A stretch of DNA of 64,000 bases from Alphaproteobacteria bacterium. GTDB lineage: Bacteria; Myxococcota_A; UBA796; CAJQPC01. The DNA is taken from positions 334,112-398,111 of the forward strand of contig JACKEV010000015.1 of the NCBI GenBank assembly GCA_020632795.1, read 5' to 3'. The notes below the pieces were generated by a model. The model did not search any database and was not told the origin of the DNA. It worked only from the letters and a program-made list of their open reading frames with translations. Both the position numbers and the translations under genes were made by a program. This document shows, piece after piece, positions 15,578 through 24,037 of this stretch (the first letter of the stretch is position 1; each line of letters starts with the position of its first letter).

Positions 15578-17035
15578 GTGACCCAGGACGCCCTCCTCAT
15601 CGTGGACATGCAGCAGGAGTTCCTCTCCCCCGAGGGCTTCTTCAAGCGCCCCGTGCGCGCGAAGCCGCTGCTGGACCCCATCACGGCCCTGGTGCGCGCC
15701 GCGCGGGACCAGGGCCGTCCGGTGGTCTGGATCCGCAGCGTCTACCCCATTCGCGACGCCGCGCCGCCCCCGGTCTGGCCGGCGCGCCTCCCCGGGCCCC
15801 GCTTCGCCGAGGTGCCCATGAACACCGAGCGCCTGGCCAGCGGCCACGCCGGGCGCCCCTGCTGCGCGCCGGGCAGCCCCCTGTGCGACCTGCACCCCGC
15901 CCTCGCCCCCCTGGTGCAGCCCGACGACCTCGTCATCACCAAGGAGCGCTACTCCGCCTTCACGGACACCGGGCTGGCCGAGCGCCTGCGCGCGATGGGC
16001 GTGGGCCGCGTCCTCCTGTGCGGCCTGGTGGCCAACGTCTGCGTGCGGGCCACCGCCGCCGACGCCTTCTTCCACGGCTTCGAGGTGGTCGCGGTGTCCG
16101 ACGGCGTGGGGGCCACCAGCGGGACCCGCCTCAAGGAGGGGCTCTCGGCCATCGAGAAGCACTACGGGGCGCTTCAGGTGAGCCACGAGGTGCTGACCGC
16201 GTGGCGGGCGGACCAGCGGGGGTTGGGCGCGGGGGACAGCGCGGTGCTCTACGGGGTGCTGCCGCCCGCGCTGGACGCCGCGGCCTTCGCGGCGGTGCGC
16301 GACGAGGTAGGCTGGCAGGACATGTTCCACCGGGGCGGCGTGGTCCCCCGCCGGGTCGCCATCCAGGGGGAGATCGTGGACGGCCGCGCGCCGGTCTACC
16401 GCCACCCCGCCGACGCCCAGCCCGAGCTGGTGCCGTTCACCCCCACCGTCGAGCGCCTGCGCCGCCTGGTCGAGGCCCGCATCGGCCAGCCCCTGAACCA
16501 CGCCCTCATCCAGCGCTACCTCGACGGCCACGCCAACATCAGCGCCCACGCCGACAAGACCCTGGACATCGCCCGGGGCAGCGCGGTGGTGAACCTGAGC
16601 CTGGGGGCCACCCGCGCGATGGTCCTGGTGGCCAAGGTCAAGGGCCCGGACGGGTCGCGGCACAGCGAGCGCGTGGATCTGCCGCATGGCTCGGTATTTT
16701 TATTAGGTTGGTCAACCAACCAACAATACCAGCACGCCATCCGCCCCGACCGGCGCGAGGCCCAGGAGAAGCGCCCCGACGAGCTGCGGGACGGCGGCGA
16801 GCGCATCAGCCTCACCTTCCGCCACATCACCACCTTCATCGACGCGGACGGTCGTCTGAGCGGCCAGGGGGCCCGCAGCGCCGACGCGCCCGAGGAGGAC
16901 CCCCTCGCCCAGGCCGAGCGCATGCTCATCGCCTTCCGGGACGAGAACCGCGACCCCGCCTTCGACTGGGACGCGGCCTACGGCGGCGGCTTCGACGCGC
17001 TGAACTTCGAGATCCTGAGGAGGCCGGATGCCTGA
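15578..17035 (+). CDS. Isochorismatase-like hydrolase fused to AlkB-like 2OG-Fe(II) oxygenase
   Basis: A 485-residue two-domain enzyme. Residues 1-210 are a cysteine hydrolase of the isochorismatase/nicotinamidase family with Asp10 (LLIVDMQQEFL), Lys122 (VITKERYSAF) and Cys155 (LVANVCVRATAADA), the full catalytic triad. Residues about 225-425 match AlkB-type dioxygenases: an N-x-x-L-I-QRYLDG segment, iron ligands His324 and Asp326 (ISAHADK) and His386 (YQHAIRP), the SLGATR strand, and Arg415 (SLTFRHI) for 2-oxoglutarate. Both active sites look intact. The GTG follows CGGAG. The gene overlaps the downstream GST by eight bases. The combined substrate is unknown. A patch at 16691-16735 uses very rare codons. 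Confidence 0.88.
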   Translation: MTQDALLIVDMQQEFLSPEGFFKRPVRAKPLLDPITALVRAARDQGRPVVWIRSVYPIRDAAPPPVWPARLPGPRFAEVPMNTERLASGHAGRPCCAPGSPLCDLHPALAPLVQPDDLVITKERYSAFTDTGLAERLRAMGVGRVLLCGLVANVCVRATAADAFFHGFEVVAVSDGVGATSGTRLKEGLSAIEKHYGALQVSHEVLTAWRADQRGLGAGDSAVLYGVLPPALDAAAFAAVRDEVGWQDMFHRGGVVPRRVAIQGEIVDGRAPVYRHPADAQPELVPFTPTVERLRRLVEARIGQPLNHALIQRYLDGHANISAHADKTLDIARGSAVVNLSLGATRAMVLVAKVKGPDGSRHSERVDLPHGSVFLLGWSTNQQYQHAIRPDRREAQEKRPDELRDGGERISLTFRHITTFIDADGRLSGQGARSADAPEEDPLAQAERMLIAFRDENRDPAFDWDAAYGGGFDALNFEILRRPDA

Positions 17036-17711
17036 GCGAACCCTGTTCTGGGTCAACGGCTCCATCCCGAGCTGGCAGGTGATGCTGGCTCTGCACGAGC
17101 AGGGCCTGCCCTTCGAATCGCGCCGCCTCAAGGTGATGTCGACGCCCAAGGAAACCCGCGCCCCAGCCTTCCTGGCCATCAACCCGCGCGGCCAGGCCCC
17201 GGTGCTGGTGGAGGACGGGGTCGTCGTCGTGGAGTCGATGGCGATCCTGCACTTCCTGGAGCGCCGCCACCCCGGCCTGCTGCCGAGCGAGCCCGCCGCG
17301 CTGGCCCGCGCCCTGGGCCGGGCGTATGAGGTGGAGCGCCTGCGATCGGCGTACCGGCCGCTGGAGATGCTGTTCCAGCCCGAGGCGCTCACCCCGAAGC
17401 GCCTCGCCGCCGCCCGGGCCGCGCCGGAGCGGGTGCGCGAGGAGTTGGGCCTCTGGGAGGCCCGCGCGGCGGAGGCTCCGTTCATCGCGGGCGAGGCGTT
17501 CAGCTTCGCGGACGTCGTCTTCTACCCGGCGCTGGCGTACCAGGTGCGGCGAGGGCTCAAGCTGGAGGGCTTCCCGCGCCTCGTGGACTACGCGGCGCGG
17601 GTGGGGGCGCGGCCGGCGGCGGTAGCCGCGCGGCCGGTGGGGTGGGGGCGGAAGGCGGGGCGGGACCTGTTCGCGGAGGCGGGGACCCTGCATCGTGTCC
17701 GAAAGACCTGA
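17028..17711 (+). CDS. Glutathione S-transferase family protein
   Basis: A 227-residue soluble protein of normal GST length. The N-terminal thioredoxin-like domain begins LFWVNGSIPSWQVMLALHEQG, with Ser at the position of the activating Ser/Tyr, and contains the cis-proline region GQAPVLVEDG and the glutathione-binding ES in VVESMAILHFLE. The C-terminal all-helical domain runs from about residue 90, including GEAFSFADVVFYPALAY (the N-capping Ser-x-x-D motif). Ribosome site GAGGAGG lies five bases before the ATG, which is inside the end of the isochorismatase-AlkB gene, so the two are co-translated. It probably conjugates or isomerises a small electrophile. Confidence 0.92.
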   Translation: MPERTLFWVNGSIPSWQVMLALHEQGLPFESRRLKVMSTPKETRAPAFLAINPRGQAPVLVEDGVVVVESMAILHFLERRHPGLLPSEPAALARALGRAYEVERLRSAYRPLEMLFQPEALTPKRLAAARAAPERVREELGLWEARAAEAPFIAGEAFSFADVVFYPALAYQVRRGLKLEGFPRLVDYAARVGARPAAVAARPVGWGRKAGRDLFAEAGTLHRVRKT

Positions 17712-17722
17712 GCCCGCGCTGG

Positions 17723-17744
17723 GATCGCGATCATTGTGCACAAT
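17723..17744. repeat. Two adjacent perfect palindromes after the GST gene
   Basis: GATCGCGATC (17723-17732) is followed directly by ATTGTGCACAAT (17733-17744); the pair is nested between GGGAT and ATCCC. It lies 11 bases after the GST stop, at the left edge of a stretch less GC-rich than its surroundings. It could be an operator, a terminator part or a junction scar. Confidence 0.5.
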
Positions 17745-17833
17745 CCCAAGAGGAGCTCAGATACCCGTTCTCCAGGACAATGATGACGCAACAGCGCCAC
17801 GCCGACCACCATCAGCGCTGGAAGTCGGGACCC

Positions 17834-18637
17834 TCAATCGGGTGCCTGGGGCACCTGCAGGCGCCTCACATCCGGCACCGTGTGCAGAATCCGTACCGTC
17901 GTATTCATGCTCTGAAGGGAGGCCTCGAAGAGTCGGTTCAGCTGATGTTGGATGATCGAGGGTCGAGGGGGTCGTGGGCCCACGATGGGTAGGCCCGCTC
18001 CAACAGGATTCTCCAGGATGGCGCTTCGCGCTGCCATGATCAGGGTGGTCTGCCCCGCCGGCTGCTCGCCTTCGAACCTGGCCTCCAGAGCCCGTTCGAC
18101 TGTCGCCGCCACGCCAACGGGTCTCTGGTGGACAAGTCTGCTGTCGTCTGAGACCGTCATCGTGGTCAGTTGGCCGTCCCGGGTCTCCAGCAACAACCAG
18201 GCGCTGTGCTCGTCAGGCCGACCAGCGCCCGGCGGAGGCGGCCTCAACGCGGGGTTCGCGACGGACGCATCGTGTCGAATCTCATGGAGGCTGGACATGA
18301 TCGCGCATTGATCGAGAGCGGAGGTCTCCAGGCTCCTGGCAGCTACGTCAAAGAGGGCGTCTGCTGGCAGAATCGGGGGGCGCGGGTGGGGAGTCTTGGG
18401 AAACTTGATCCCCGCCGCGATGGGGCTCACGACAACCATGATGACGAGGGACTCGTCCTGGGCCCTCTCGCTCTCTGAGTAGCCCTCCAGCATGCGTCGA
18501 ACCTCATCCATCGCGTCCCCCCTGCGTAGATGTGCGACGCGCCGATCTCCTGTCAGGATCGTGGCGTAGGGGCGGCCGACACAGGTCTCCAGCAAGAGCC
18601 ACTCGGTTCGCCCTCTGTGCAATGCAGGCATCTTCAT
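17834..18637 (-). CDS. Hypothetical protein with two internal repeats, coupled to CHAT gene
   Basis: About 267 residues, no signal or membrane span. It contains two copies of a roughly 70-residue unit: one near residues 11-77 (EWLLLETCVGRPYATILTGD to SPIAAGIKFP) and one near 145-212 (AWLLLETRDGQLTTMTVSDD to NPVGAGLP). Each has a WLLLET strand, a variable strand and a late hydrophobic strand ending in a Pro/Gly turn, so a duplicated small alpha/beta domain. The first ATG overlaps the CHAT stop (ATGA); the third-codon ATG is better spaced from GAGGAG. The coupling suggests it is the substrate, inhibitor or partner of the CHAT protein. No family recognised. Confidence 0.7.
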   Translation of the reverse strand: MKMPALHRGRTEWLLLETCVGRPYATILTGDRRVAHLRRGDAMDEVRRMLEGYSESERAQDESLVIMVVVSPIAAGIKFPKTPHPRPPILPADALFDVAARSLETSALDQCAIMSSLHEIRHDASVANPALRPPPPGAGRPDEHSAWLLLETRDGQLTTMTVSDDSRLVHQRPVGVAATVERALEARFEGEQPAGQTTLIMAARSAILENPVGAGLPIVGPRPPRPSIIQHQLNRLFEASLQSMNTTVRILHTVPDVRRLQVPQAPD

Positions 18638-21600
18638 CTCTCCTCGGGTGTGGGCCCGGGAACCTGGAACAACACAAGGTCGTCCACCCAGGCGTCGGTG
18701 GTGCTCGAGCTTGACGTCTTGAGTCTGCGCAAGGCCTCCGCGGGATCGGCCCCATCATGGATGCTGCGCGCCAGGACATGGAAGGCCTCGGCAGCGGCAT
18801 GATCCGGGATCTCCGACGGCGCACCGATCACGGCGCGCGCGCCCGCCAGCAAGAAGGCGTCAGCGAGGCTGCTGGAACGATACAGTCGAGCCGAGGTCCG
18901 GCCACCGTGGCTCGCGGCGATCAAGACGACAGGCTGGGACTCGAGGTGGCTGTTGACAATCTCAGCGCCGGACAACGCACGTCGACCTTGGGCGTCGGGG
19001 GACAGGAGCAGCTCAGGTTGTGCAGTGATTGCGTTGAACTGTGTGTGGGCATGAATCTCGATGAGGGACGCACGCCGCATACGCTCCAGGGCGTTGGACC
19101 TCGTCAAGGTAGGGCCGGTCAGGATGGACGCTGCGTTGTCGACCGGTGGGAGGGTGAGTCTGGGCCTGTTCAGCGTCGGGATGGGCTCCACGGCGGCGAT
19201 GATGAGGTGCTCCCCTCTGGCCGACGCGCCCTTCGGGCGGTCGGCGGTCCCCGCGTCAGCGATGAAGAACCAGGCGAGATCGCCGGGAAGCAGCTGTGGT
19301 TGGCCATGATACGGGGCGCGGGTCAGCACCGCGACGCGCTCACATCCCTTGAGTGTTTCTACCAGCTCCGGAGGGATGACATCGTCGGGATCCGGGTGGG
19401 GTTGTCCAGGACGGCGCTCAAGTACGGTGCCGCGCGTGATCCCATCCACCCCAGCGACGGCGACGCCGACCCGCCCATCCACAGCGATCCCGACCGCACA
19501 GGATTCGGCGGACGGAGCGCCGAGCTCCTCTCGGAGCGTCTCCATGGCCTGCTCCGCTTCTCCGTGACGCATCAGCTCCAGGGCCAGCAGGCGATAGCTG
19601 TAGGCCCGCGCTCGCTCGGCCAGCTCTGGATCCGGTGACGCGGCCGCGCCGTCGATGGCCTCTCGAAGGCGCACTCTGGCGAGTCCAGGTTCCCGGTATG
19701 AGCGGGCTCGCCCCTCAATGTGGAGGAGAAAGGACGCAAGGTCGGGGGTCACCCCCTGCTGCATGGACTGGAGGTCCGAGATGAAACGATCGTACTCGGC
19801 ATCCTCAAGGCGCCCCTCTGCGGCCAGATGTGCGCGCACGAACGCCTCGTTGAGGTCCATGGACTCCTCCGGGCAGGAGGACTCCAGGAGCGCAAGCTGG
19901 TATTCTGCCTGTGCGAAGTCCAGCCGATTGACCGCTCCCAACGCCATGGAGATCCGAGGCTCCATCACGCTCCAGCAGTCCTGCTCATTCGGGGAGACGA
20001 ACTCGCTGAGATAGGCGACGGCGAGGTCGTTGTAGCGGGACCCGTACTCGTCACGGGACATGTGCATGTCTCCGAGTCGGAGCCACGCGGAGCGCTGCAG
20101 GAAGAGGTCTCCTGTCCTGGCGGCCCGTTCGAGCATGCGATCCAGCGCCACACCCCCCAACTCCAGCTCCACAACCGAGATGTAGGCGATGGCGATCAGC
20201 TCATCGAGCTGCGCGCAGGCGACGTCGACCCAGGGCTCAGCCGCACAGCTGTCCTCTACGTCGCGCGCGCGCTGGAGAACCTGACTGTAGTCGAAGCCTC
20301 GAGCCATGATATCCGAGAGTTCATAGAACAGACTCTGGAATTCGAACCAGACGCTGCCGCTGGCCGCTGCGGCCTGTTTGTAGTCCTCCAGCAGTTCGAA
20401 TGGGACCGTCCCGTTGTAGCGGCGTGTGATGAAACACATAAAAAGATCGTGATGCCCCAAGGCCATGGCCTCGGACATCGCGAGGTCCAGCTCCTTCTCA
20501 CTGAGCGATATTCGGCCAGCCAGCCTTGAGTAGACGGATGCGATCCGGGCACGACGCGCATCAAAGCGGGCTCTGGTGCGCTCGATGTGGGTCTCCGCAT
20601 GCCGATGGCCGGCTTTGCCACCTTCCCCGAAGATTGAGTCCAGTTGGGCGGCCAGAGGCTCAAGGGCAGCCAGTCGCTCTTCTGTATCGGCACCGCAAAT
20701 GGCCTCATAGTAGGCTCGCTGCGCCAGGCTGGATGACTGCGTCGCCACGTCAGCCGGCATCGGTGTTCCCGTTGAAATCAGGGCTTGCGCAGCAGCCACG
20801 GCGGACCTCGCGGACACGCTGGTGCGTTGTCGCTCCTCCACCAACCGACGCTCCGCATCTGCAGCCTCCCTGGACCAGCCACCTGCGGACACCTCCGCGC
20901 ATCTGTGGTAGGCCTCCTCGCCCTGCCGATTGAGTCCCAGCCGTTCCAGGGCGATGGCCCGGTTCCAGAGGGCTTGGGGGTGCTTGGCATTCAGATGGAG
21001 AGCCCGGGAGGTCAGGAGCAGCGCCTCCTCGTCGGCCTCCCTGTTCGTGGCCGGCTTCTCCTCGTCGGTCTCCCTGTTCGTAGCTGGCTTCTCCCCGTCG
21101 GCCTCCCTGCTTCTGGCTCGCGACAAGAGTACGGCTGCCCGATCACTCAACACATCAGCGGTCTCAGGCATTTCGCTCAAGATGTTCGCTGCGTCGTCAG
21201 GGTGCCCTTCGAACAGCGCTACGGCCACCAGGCCAGCTCGATCCTTACGGCGCTTCAGTTCAAGGACGACCTCGACAGGCACATCCCTCGTGGGAGCCAC
21301 ACTTGCCGAGCGCGTGGACCCGTCGAGCCTGTAGACGTCCGCGCCAGGGTGGGTAAGACGGACTTCGAGCGGAGGTTGGGTTTCAAGCGCCGCCGACAGC
21401 AGTTCTTCACTCGGGGTCAGCCTGATGCTGAGCGCACTCCACGCCCCCGTCGCCCAGAGCACGAGGAGCAGGACGGCGGCCACGATGAACGCGGCGAGGA
21501 AGGCCAGGGCCCGGGGGGGCCGTCTGTCCGTGTAGTTCCCTCCGACGATCATCTGGTGGAAGACGGGACCCTGGTTGGTGACGTTCTGACTGTTACGCTG

Positions 21601-22014
21601 AGCGTCACGCGCCGGCACGTTTGAGACAGGATGAACGTGCTGCGTCATAGAACGGTACGCAGATCTCACGGTCAGGATCTCGTCCTGCCGGTGCGAGAAG
21701 AGTGCATCATCCGCGAGCAGGCGCAGCATCTCATGGACGAGCCCCCGTGACTCAAGGAGCACCACGGCGTCATGCGCGACGTTACTCATGGGTGCGTCGG
21801 ACCCCGGCAGGTCGTCGACGAGAAGACGGGTCTCCGGATGCCTTCTCAGCCATCGCAGCAGCTCGCCAGAGGAGCTGAACAGGGAGCGTAGCAGCTCCTC
21901 TGCACGCGGGGAAGTCAACGTCCGTACCCTCCTGATGGGATTCGCTTTACCAGATGGGAAGTAGTGGGGCAACCATCGAGAGAATGGCCCACCATCGTCG
22001 TTTTGTGATGACAT
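18634..22014 (-). CDS. EAD1 - transmembrane - helical repeat - CHAT-like protein
   Basis: About 1126 residues from the ATG at 22012-22014 (a TTG at 22060-22062 is a longer option; neither has a good ribosome site). Residues about 36-102 resemble an effector-associated domain (AEELLRSLFSSSGELLRWLR then a late helix ending RLLADD), followed by a linker with a GGN turn and one transmembrane helix (about 169-190). A long helical TPR-like region spans roughly 300-820. The last 300 residues have CHAT-type caspase-fold order: His990 in SLIEIHAHTQ, then VVLIAASHGG where the usual nucleophilic Cys (S-A-C-E) is Ser1035, and late LADAFLLAGARAVIG. The Cys-to-Ser change may make it inactive or a Ser hydrolase. 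Predicted conflict-system effector. Confidence 0.8.
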   Translation of the reverse strand: MSSQNDDGGPFSRWLPHYFPSGKANPIRRVRTLTSPRAEELLRSLFSSSGELLRWLRRHPETRLLVDDLPGSDAPMSNVAHDAVVLLESRGLVHEMLRLLADDALFSHRQDEILTVRSAYRSMTQHVHPVSNVPARDAQRNSQNVTNQGPVFHQMIVGGNYTDRRPPRALAFLAAFIVAAVLLLVLWATGAWSALSIRLTPSEELLSAALETQPPLEVRLTHPGADVYRLDGSTRSASVAPTRDVPVEVVLELKRRKDRAGLVAVALFEGHPDDAANILSEMPETADVLSDRAAVLLSRARSREADGEKPATNRETDEEKPATNREADEEALLLTSRALHLNAKHPQALWNRAIALERLGLNRQGEEAYHRCAEVSAGGWSREAADAERRLVEERQRTSVSARSAVAAAQALISTGTPMPADVATQSSSLAQRAYYEAICGADTEERLAALEPLAAQLDSIFGEGGKAGHRHAETHIERTRARFDARRARIASVYSRLAGRISLSEKELDLAMSEAMALGHHDLFMCFITRRYNGTVPFELLEDYKQAAAASGSVWFEFQSLFYELSDIMARGFDYSQVLQRARDVEDSCAAEPWVDVACAQLDELIAIAYISVVELELGGVALDRMLERAARTGDLFLQRSAWLRLGDMHMSRDEYGSRYNDLAVAYLSEFVSPNEQDCWSVMEPRISMALGAVNRLDFAQAEYQLALLESSCPEESMDLNEAFVRAHLAAEGRLEDAEYDRFISDLQSMQQGVTPDLASFLLHIEGRARSYREPGLARVRLREAIDGAAASPDPELAERARAYSYRLLALELMRHGEAEQAMETLREELGAPSAESCAVGIAVDGRVGVAVAGVDGITRGTVLERRPGQPHPDPDDVIPPELVETLKGCERVAVLTRAPYHGQPQLLPGDLAWFFIADAGTADRPKGASARGEHLIIAAVEPIPTLNRPRLTLPPVDNAASILTGPTLTRSNALERMRRASLIEIHAHTQFNAITAQPELLLSPDAQGRRALSGAEIVNSHLESQPVVLIAASHGGRTSARLYRSSSLADAFLLAGARAVIGAPSEIPDHAAAEAFHVLARSIHDGADPAEALRRLKTSSSSTTDAWVDDLVLFQVPGPTPEER

Positions 22015-22070
22015 GCCGTTCAACAGGCGAGCCCGAGGCACGGAACACGAGCGTTCGCTCAACCACAGGC

Positions 22071-22103
22071 GTACTCAGCAGCCCACCCCGGCCTGCTGAG
22101 TAC
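22071..22103. repeat. Perfect 11-bp inverted repeat upstream of the CHAT gene
   Basis: GTACTCAGCAG (22071-22081) and its exact complement (22093-22103) flank an 11-base GC-rich spacer. It is 57 bases upstream of the CHAT ATG and 9 bases from the alternative TTG. It may be a repressor site or a leader hairpin for the CHAT operon. Confidence 0.6.
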
Positions 22104-22114
22104 AGCCAGCCCCG

Positions 22115-22177
22115 CTGGAGAAGCTGCACCTCACCGCCGACGCCGCAGACGTGCTCCGCGGCGAGGTGGCGCTGTAG
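22115..22177 (+). pseudogene. Possible 3' remnant of a displaced gene
   Basis: Twenty codons with strongly GC-biased third positions, reading LEKLHLTADAADVLRGEVAL and ending in TAG, with no start codon and an in-frame stop 16 bases upstream. This looks like the tail of a gene whose body was lost when the less GC-rich CHAT segment entered. Short and therefore uncertain. Confidence 0.25.
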
Positions 22178-22198
22178 CCCCCCGCGCTGAAGGCGCCC

Positions 22199-23875
22199 TC
22201 ACTCCTCCCAGATCACCTTCTTCTTCGCCGCGTACCACGCGTCGAGGTTGTCGACGTACATGCTCTCGATCGCGTTCCGGCGGATCTTCTGCGTCGGGGT
22301 GAGCTGCCCGCCCTCGATGGTCCAGCGGTCCTTGGCCACGGCGATGAAGCCGACGACCTCGAACTCCTCGATCTGGCGGTTGACCTCGCCGAGCAGCTTC
22401 TCAAAGTGGGCGGTGACCTGGGCCTTGACCGCCGGGTCCGACACCTTGGGCAGCCAGTCCTCGGCGAGCTGGACCACCACGTGGGTCTTGGGGTAGCCGG
22501 AGCCCGCCACCAGGGACAGCTCGATGTGGGGGTCGTTGTTGAACAGGTTCTCGATGGGCGCGGGGGCGACGTACTTGCCCTTGGAGGTCTTGAACAGCTC
22601 CTTCACCCGGCCGGTGATGCGCAGGCGGCCCTCGCCGTCGATCTCGCCGCGGTCGCCGGTGCGCAGGTAGCCGTCGGGGGTCATGACCTCGGCGGTCTTC
22701 TCGGGATCCTTGTAGTAGCCCACCATCGTGCCGGGGCCCTTGACCAGGATCTCGCCCTCCTCGCTGAGCTTGCAGTCCACCTCGGGGTGGGGGTGGCCGA
22801 TGTAGCCGGCGCGGCCCTTGCCCGGGCGGGTGAGGTGCGAGAAGTTGAAGTTCTCGCTCATGCCGTAGCCCTCGAGCAGCTCCAGGCCCAGGTTGCGGTA
22901 CCAGGCCAGCAGCTCGGCCGGGATGGGCGCGGAGCCCGAGCCGGCGAAGCGCACGTGCTGGAGGCCCAGGTTGGTCAGGATCTTCTTCTTCACGATGCCC
23001 GAGAGGATCGGGATCTTGAGGAGGCGGTTGAGCTTCTTGGGCGGCATCTTGGAGAACACGCCGAGCTGGAACTTGAGCCAGAGGCGGGGCACCGACACGA
23101 ACAGGGTGGGCTCGGCGCGGTTGAGGTCCTTCACGAAGGAGTCCAGGCTCTCGGCGAAGTAGATGCGGAAGCCGCAGTACAGCGAGAGGCACTCGGACAG
23201 CCAGCGGTCCATCGCGTGGGCCAGCGGCAGGTAGGACAGGATGCGCTCGTCCTTGGTGGCGGCGAGGGTGCGGGCCAGGCTGACGGTGGGCGCGGAGATG
23301 GTGCGGAAGTTGTGGAGCACACCCTTGGGGCGCCCGGTGCTGCCGGAGGTGTAGATGATGAGCGACTGGTCCTCGGCGTCGCGGGTGGGCCGGCCCTCGA
23401 TGGGGGTCGCGGCCTGGGTGACCTCATCCCATTCCGGGTAGTCGGTGGGCGGCGCCAGGGGGAAGGCGATGCAGGGCAGGTCGTCGGGCACGCCCAGCTT
23501 CAGCTCGTCCCACATGTCGAGCTTGCCGACGAACAAGAGCTTCGCCTCGCTGTGCTCCAGGATGTAGGCGACCGTGTCGTGGGCGAGGGTCGGGTAGAGC
23601 GCCACCGAGACGTGCCCCGCCATCCAGATGGCCAGGTCCGCCATGAAGAAGTGCGCGCAGTTCTTGCTGATGATGGCGATCTTGGACTGAGGCTCCAGGC
23701 CGAGGCCCTGCAGGTGGCCGGCCATGCGGCGGGCCTCCTCGAGCACCTGCGTGAAGGTGTACTCGGTGACCTGCCCCCCGTCGTGGGGCTGGACCAGGTA
23801 GACGTCGTTCGGGCGGGCGTCGCAGTGGCTGTAGAAGCGCTGGAGCAGGAGGTCACTGTCACGAAGGTCGGCCAC
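22199..23875 (-). CDS. Long-chain acyl-CoA synthetase (AMP-forming)
   Basis: A 558-residue adenylate-forming enzyme. Motif A7-like YTSGSTGRPKGVLHNF is the P-loop, followed by the GYGMSENFNFSHL fatty-acid/adenylate motif, then YLRTGDRGEIDGEGRLRITGR and KELFKTSKGKYVAPAPIE in the hinge and C-terminal subdomain. The terminal region contains the TPTQKIRR segment with the catalytic-lysine-equivalent. It should activate fatty acids to acyl-CoA through acyl-AMP, as in bacterial and eukaryotic long-chain ligases of the bubblegum type. GTG start nine bases after GGAG. It stands alone and is divergent from the ferritin-like lipoprotein gene. Chain-length specificity cannot be read. Confidence 0.93.
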   Translation of the reverse strand: MADLRDSDLLLQRFYSHCDARPNDVYLVQPHDGGQVTEYTFTQVLEEARRMAGHLQGLGLEPQSKIAIISKNCAHFFMADLAIWMAGHVSVALYPTLAHDTVAYILEHSEAKLLFVGKLDMWDELKLGVPDDLPCIAFPLAPPTDYPEWDEVTQAATPIEGRPTRDAEDQSLIIYTSGSTGRPKGVLHNFRTISAPTVSLARTLAATKDERILSYLPLAHAMDRWLSECLSLYCGFRIYFAESLDSFVKDLNRAEPTLFVSVPRLWLKFQLGVFSKMPPKKLNRLLKIPILSGIVKKKILTNLGLQHVRFAGSGSAPIPAELLAWYRNLGLELLEGYGMSENFNFSHLTRPGKGRAGYIGHPHPEVDCKLSEEGEILVKGPGTMVGYYKDPEKTAEVMTPDGYLRTGDRGEIDGEGRLRITGRVKELFKTSKGKYVAPAPIENLFNNDPHIELSLVAGSGYPKTHVVVQLAEDWLPKVSDPAVKAQVTAHFEKLLGEVNRQIEEFEVVGFIAVAKDRWTIEGGQLTPTQKIRRNAIESMYVDNLDAWYAAKKKVIWEE

Positions 23876-24037
23876 GGAGTTCTTCTCCCGGAGGAAGGGG
23901 GCTTGGGATTGCTATCTTGCGATGCCTCGAAAATCCAGAGGACGCGGGCGGATTTCCGATCGCGGGCGGGACGTTCGAGGGGTGGGGACGGGCTCAGGTG
24001 GTAGTCTGCCACAGCCTGCGTCCGGACGGAGGTCTCC

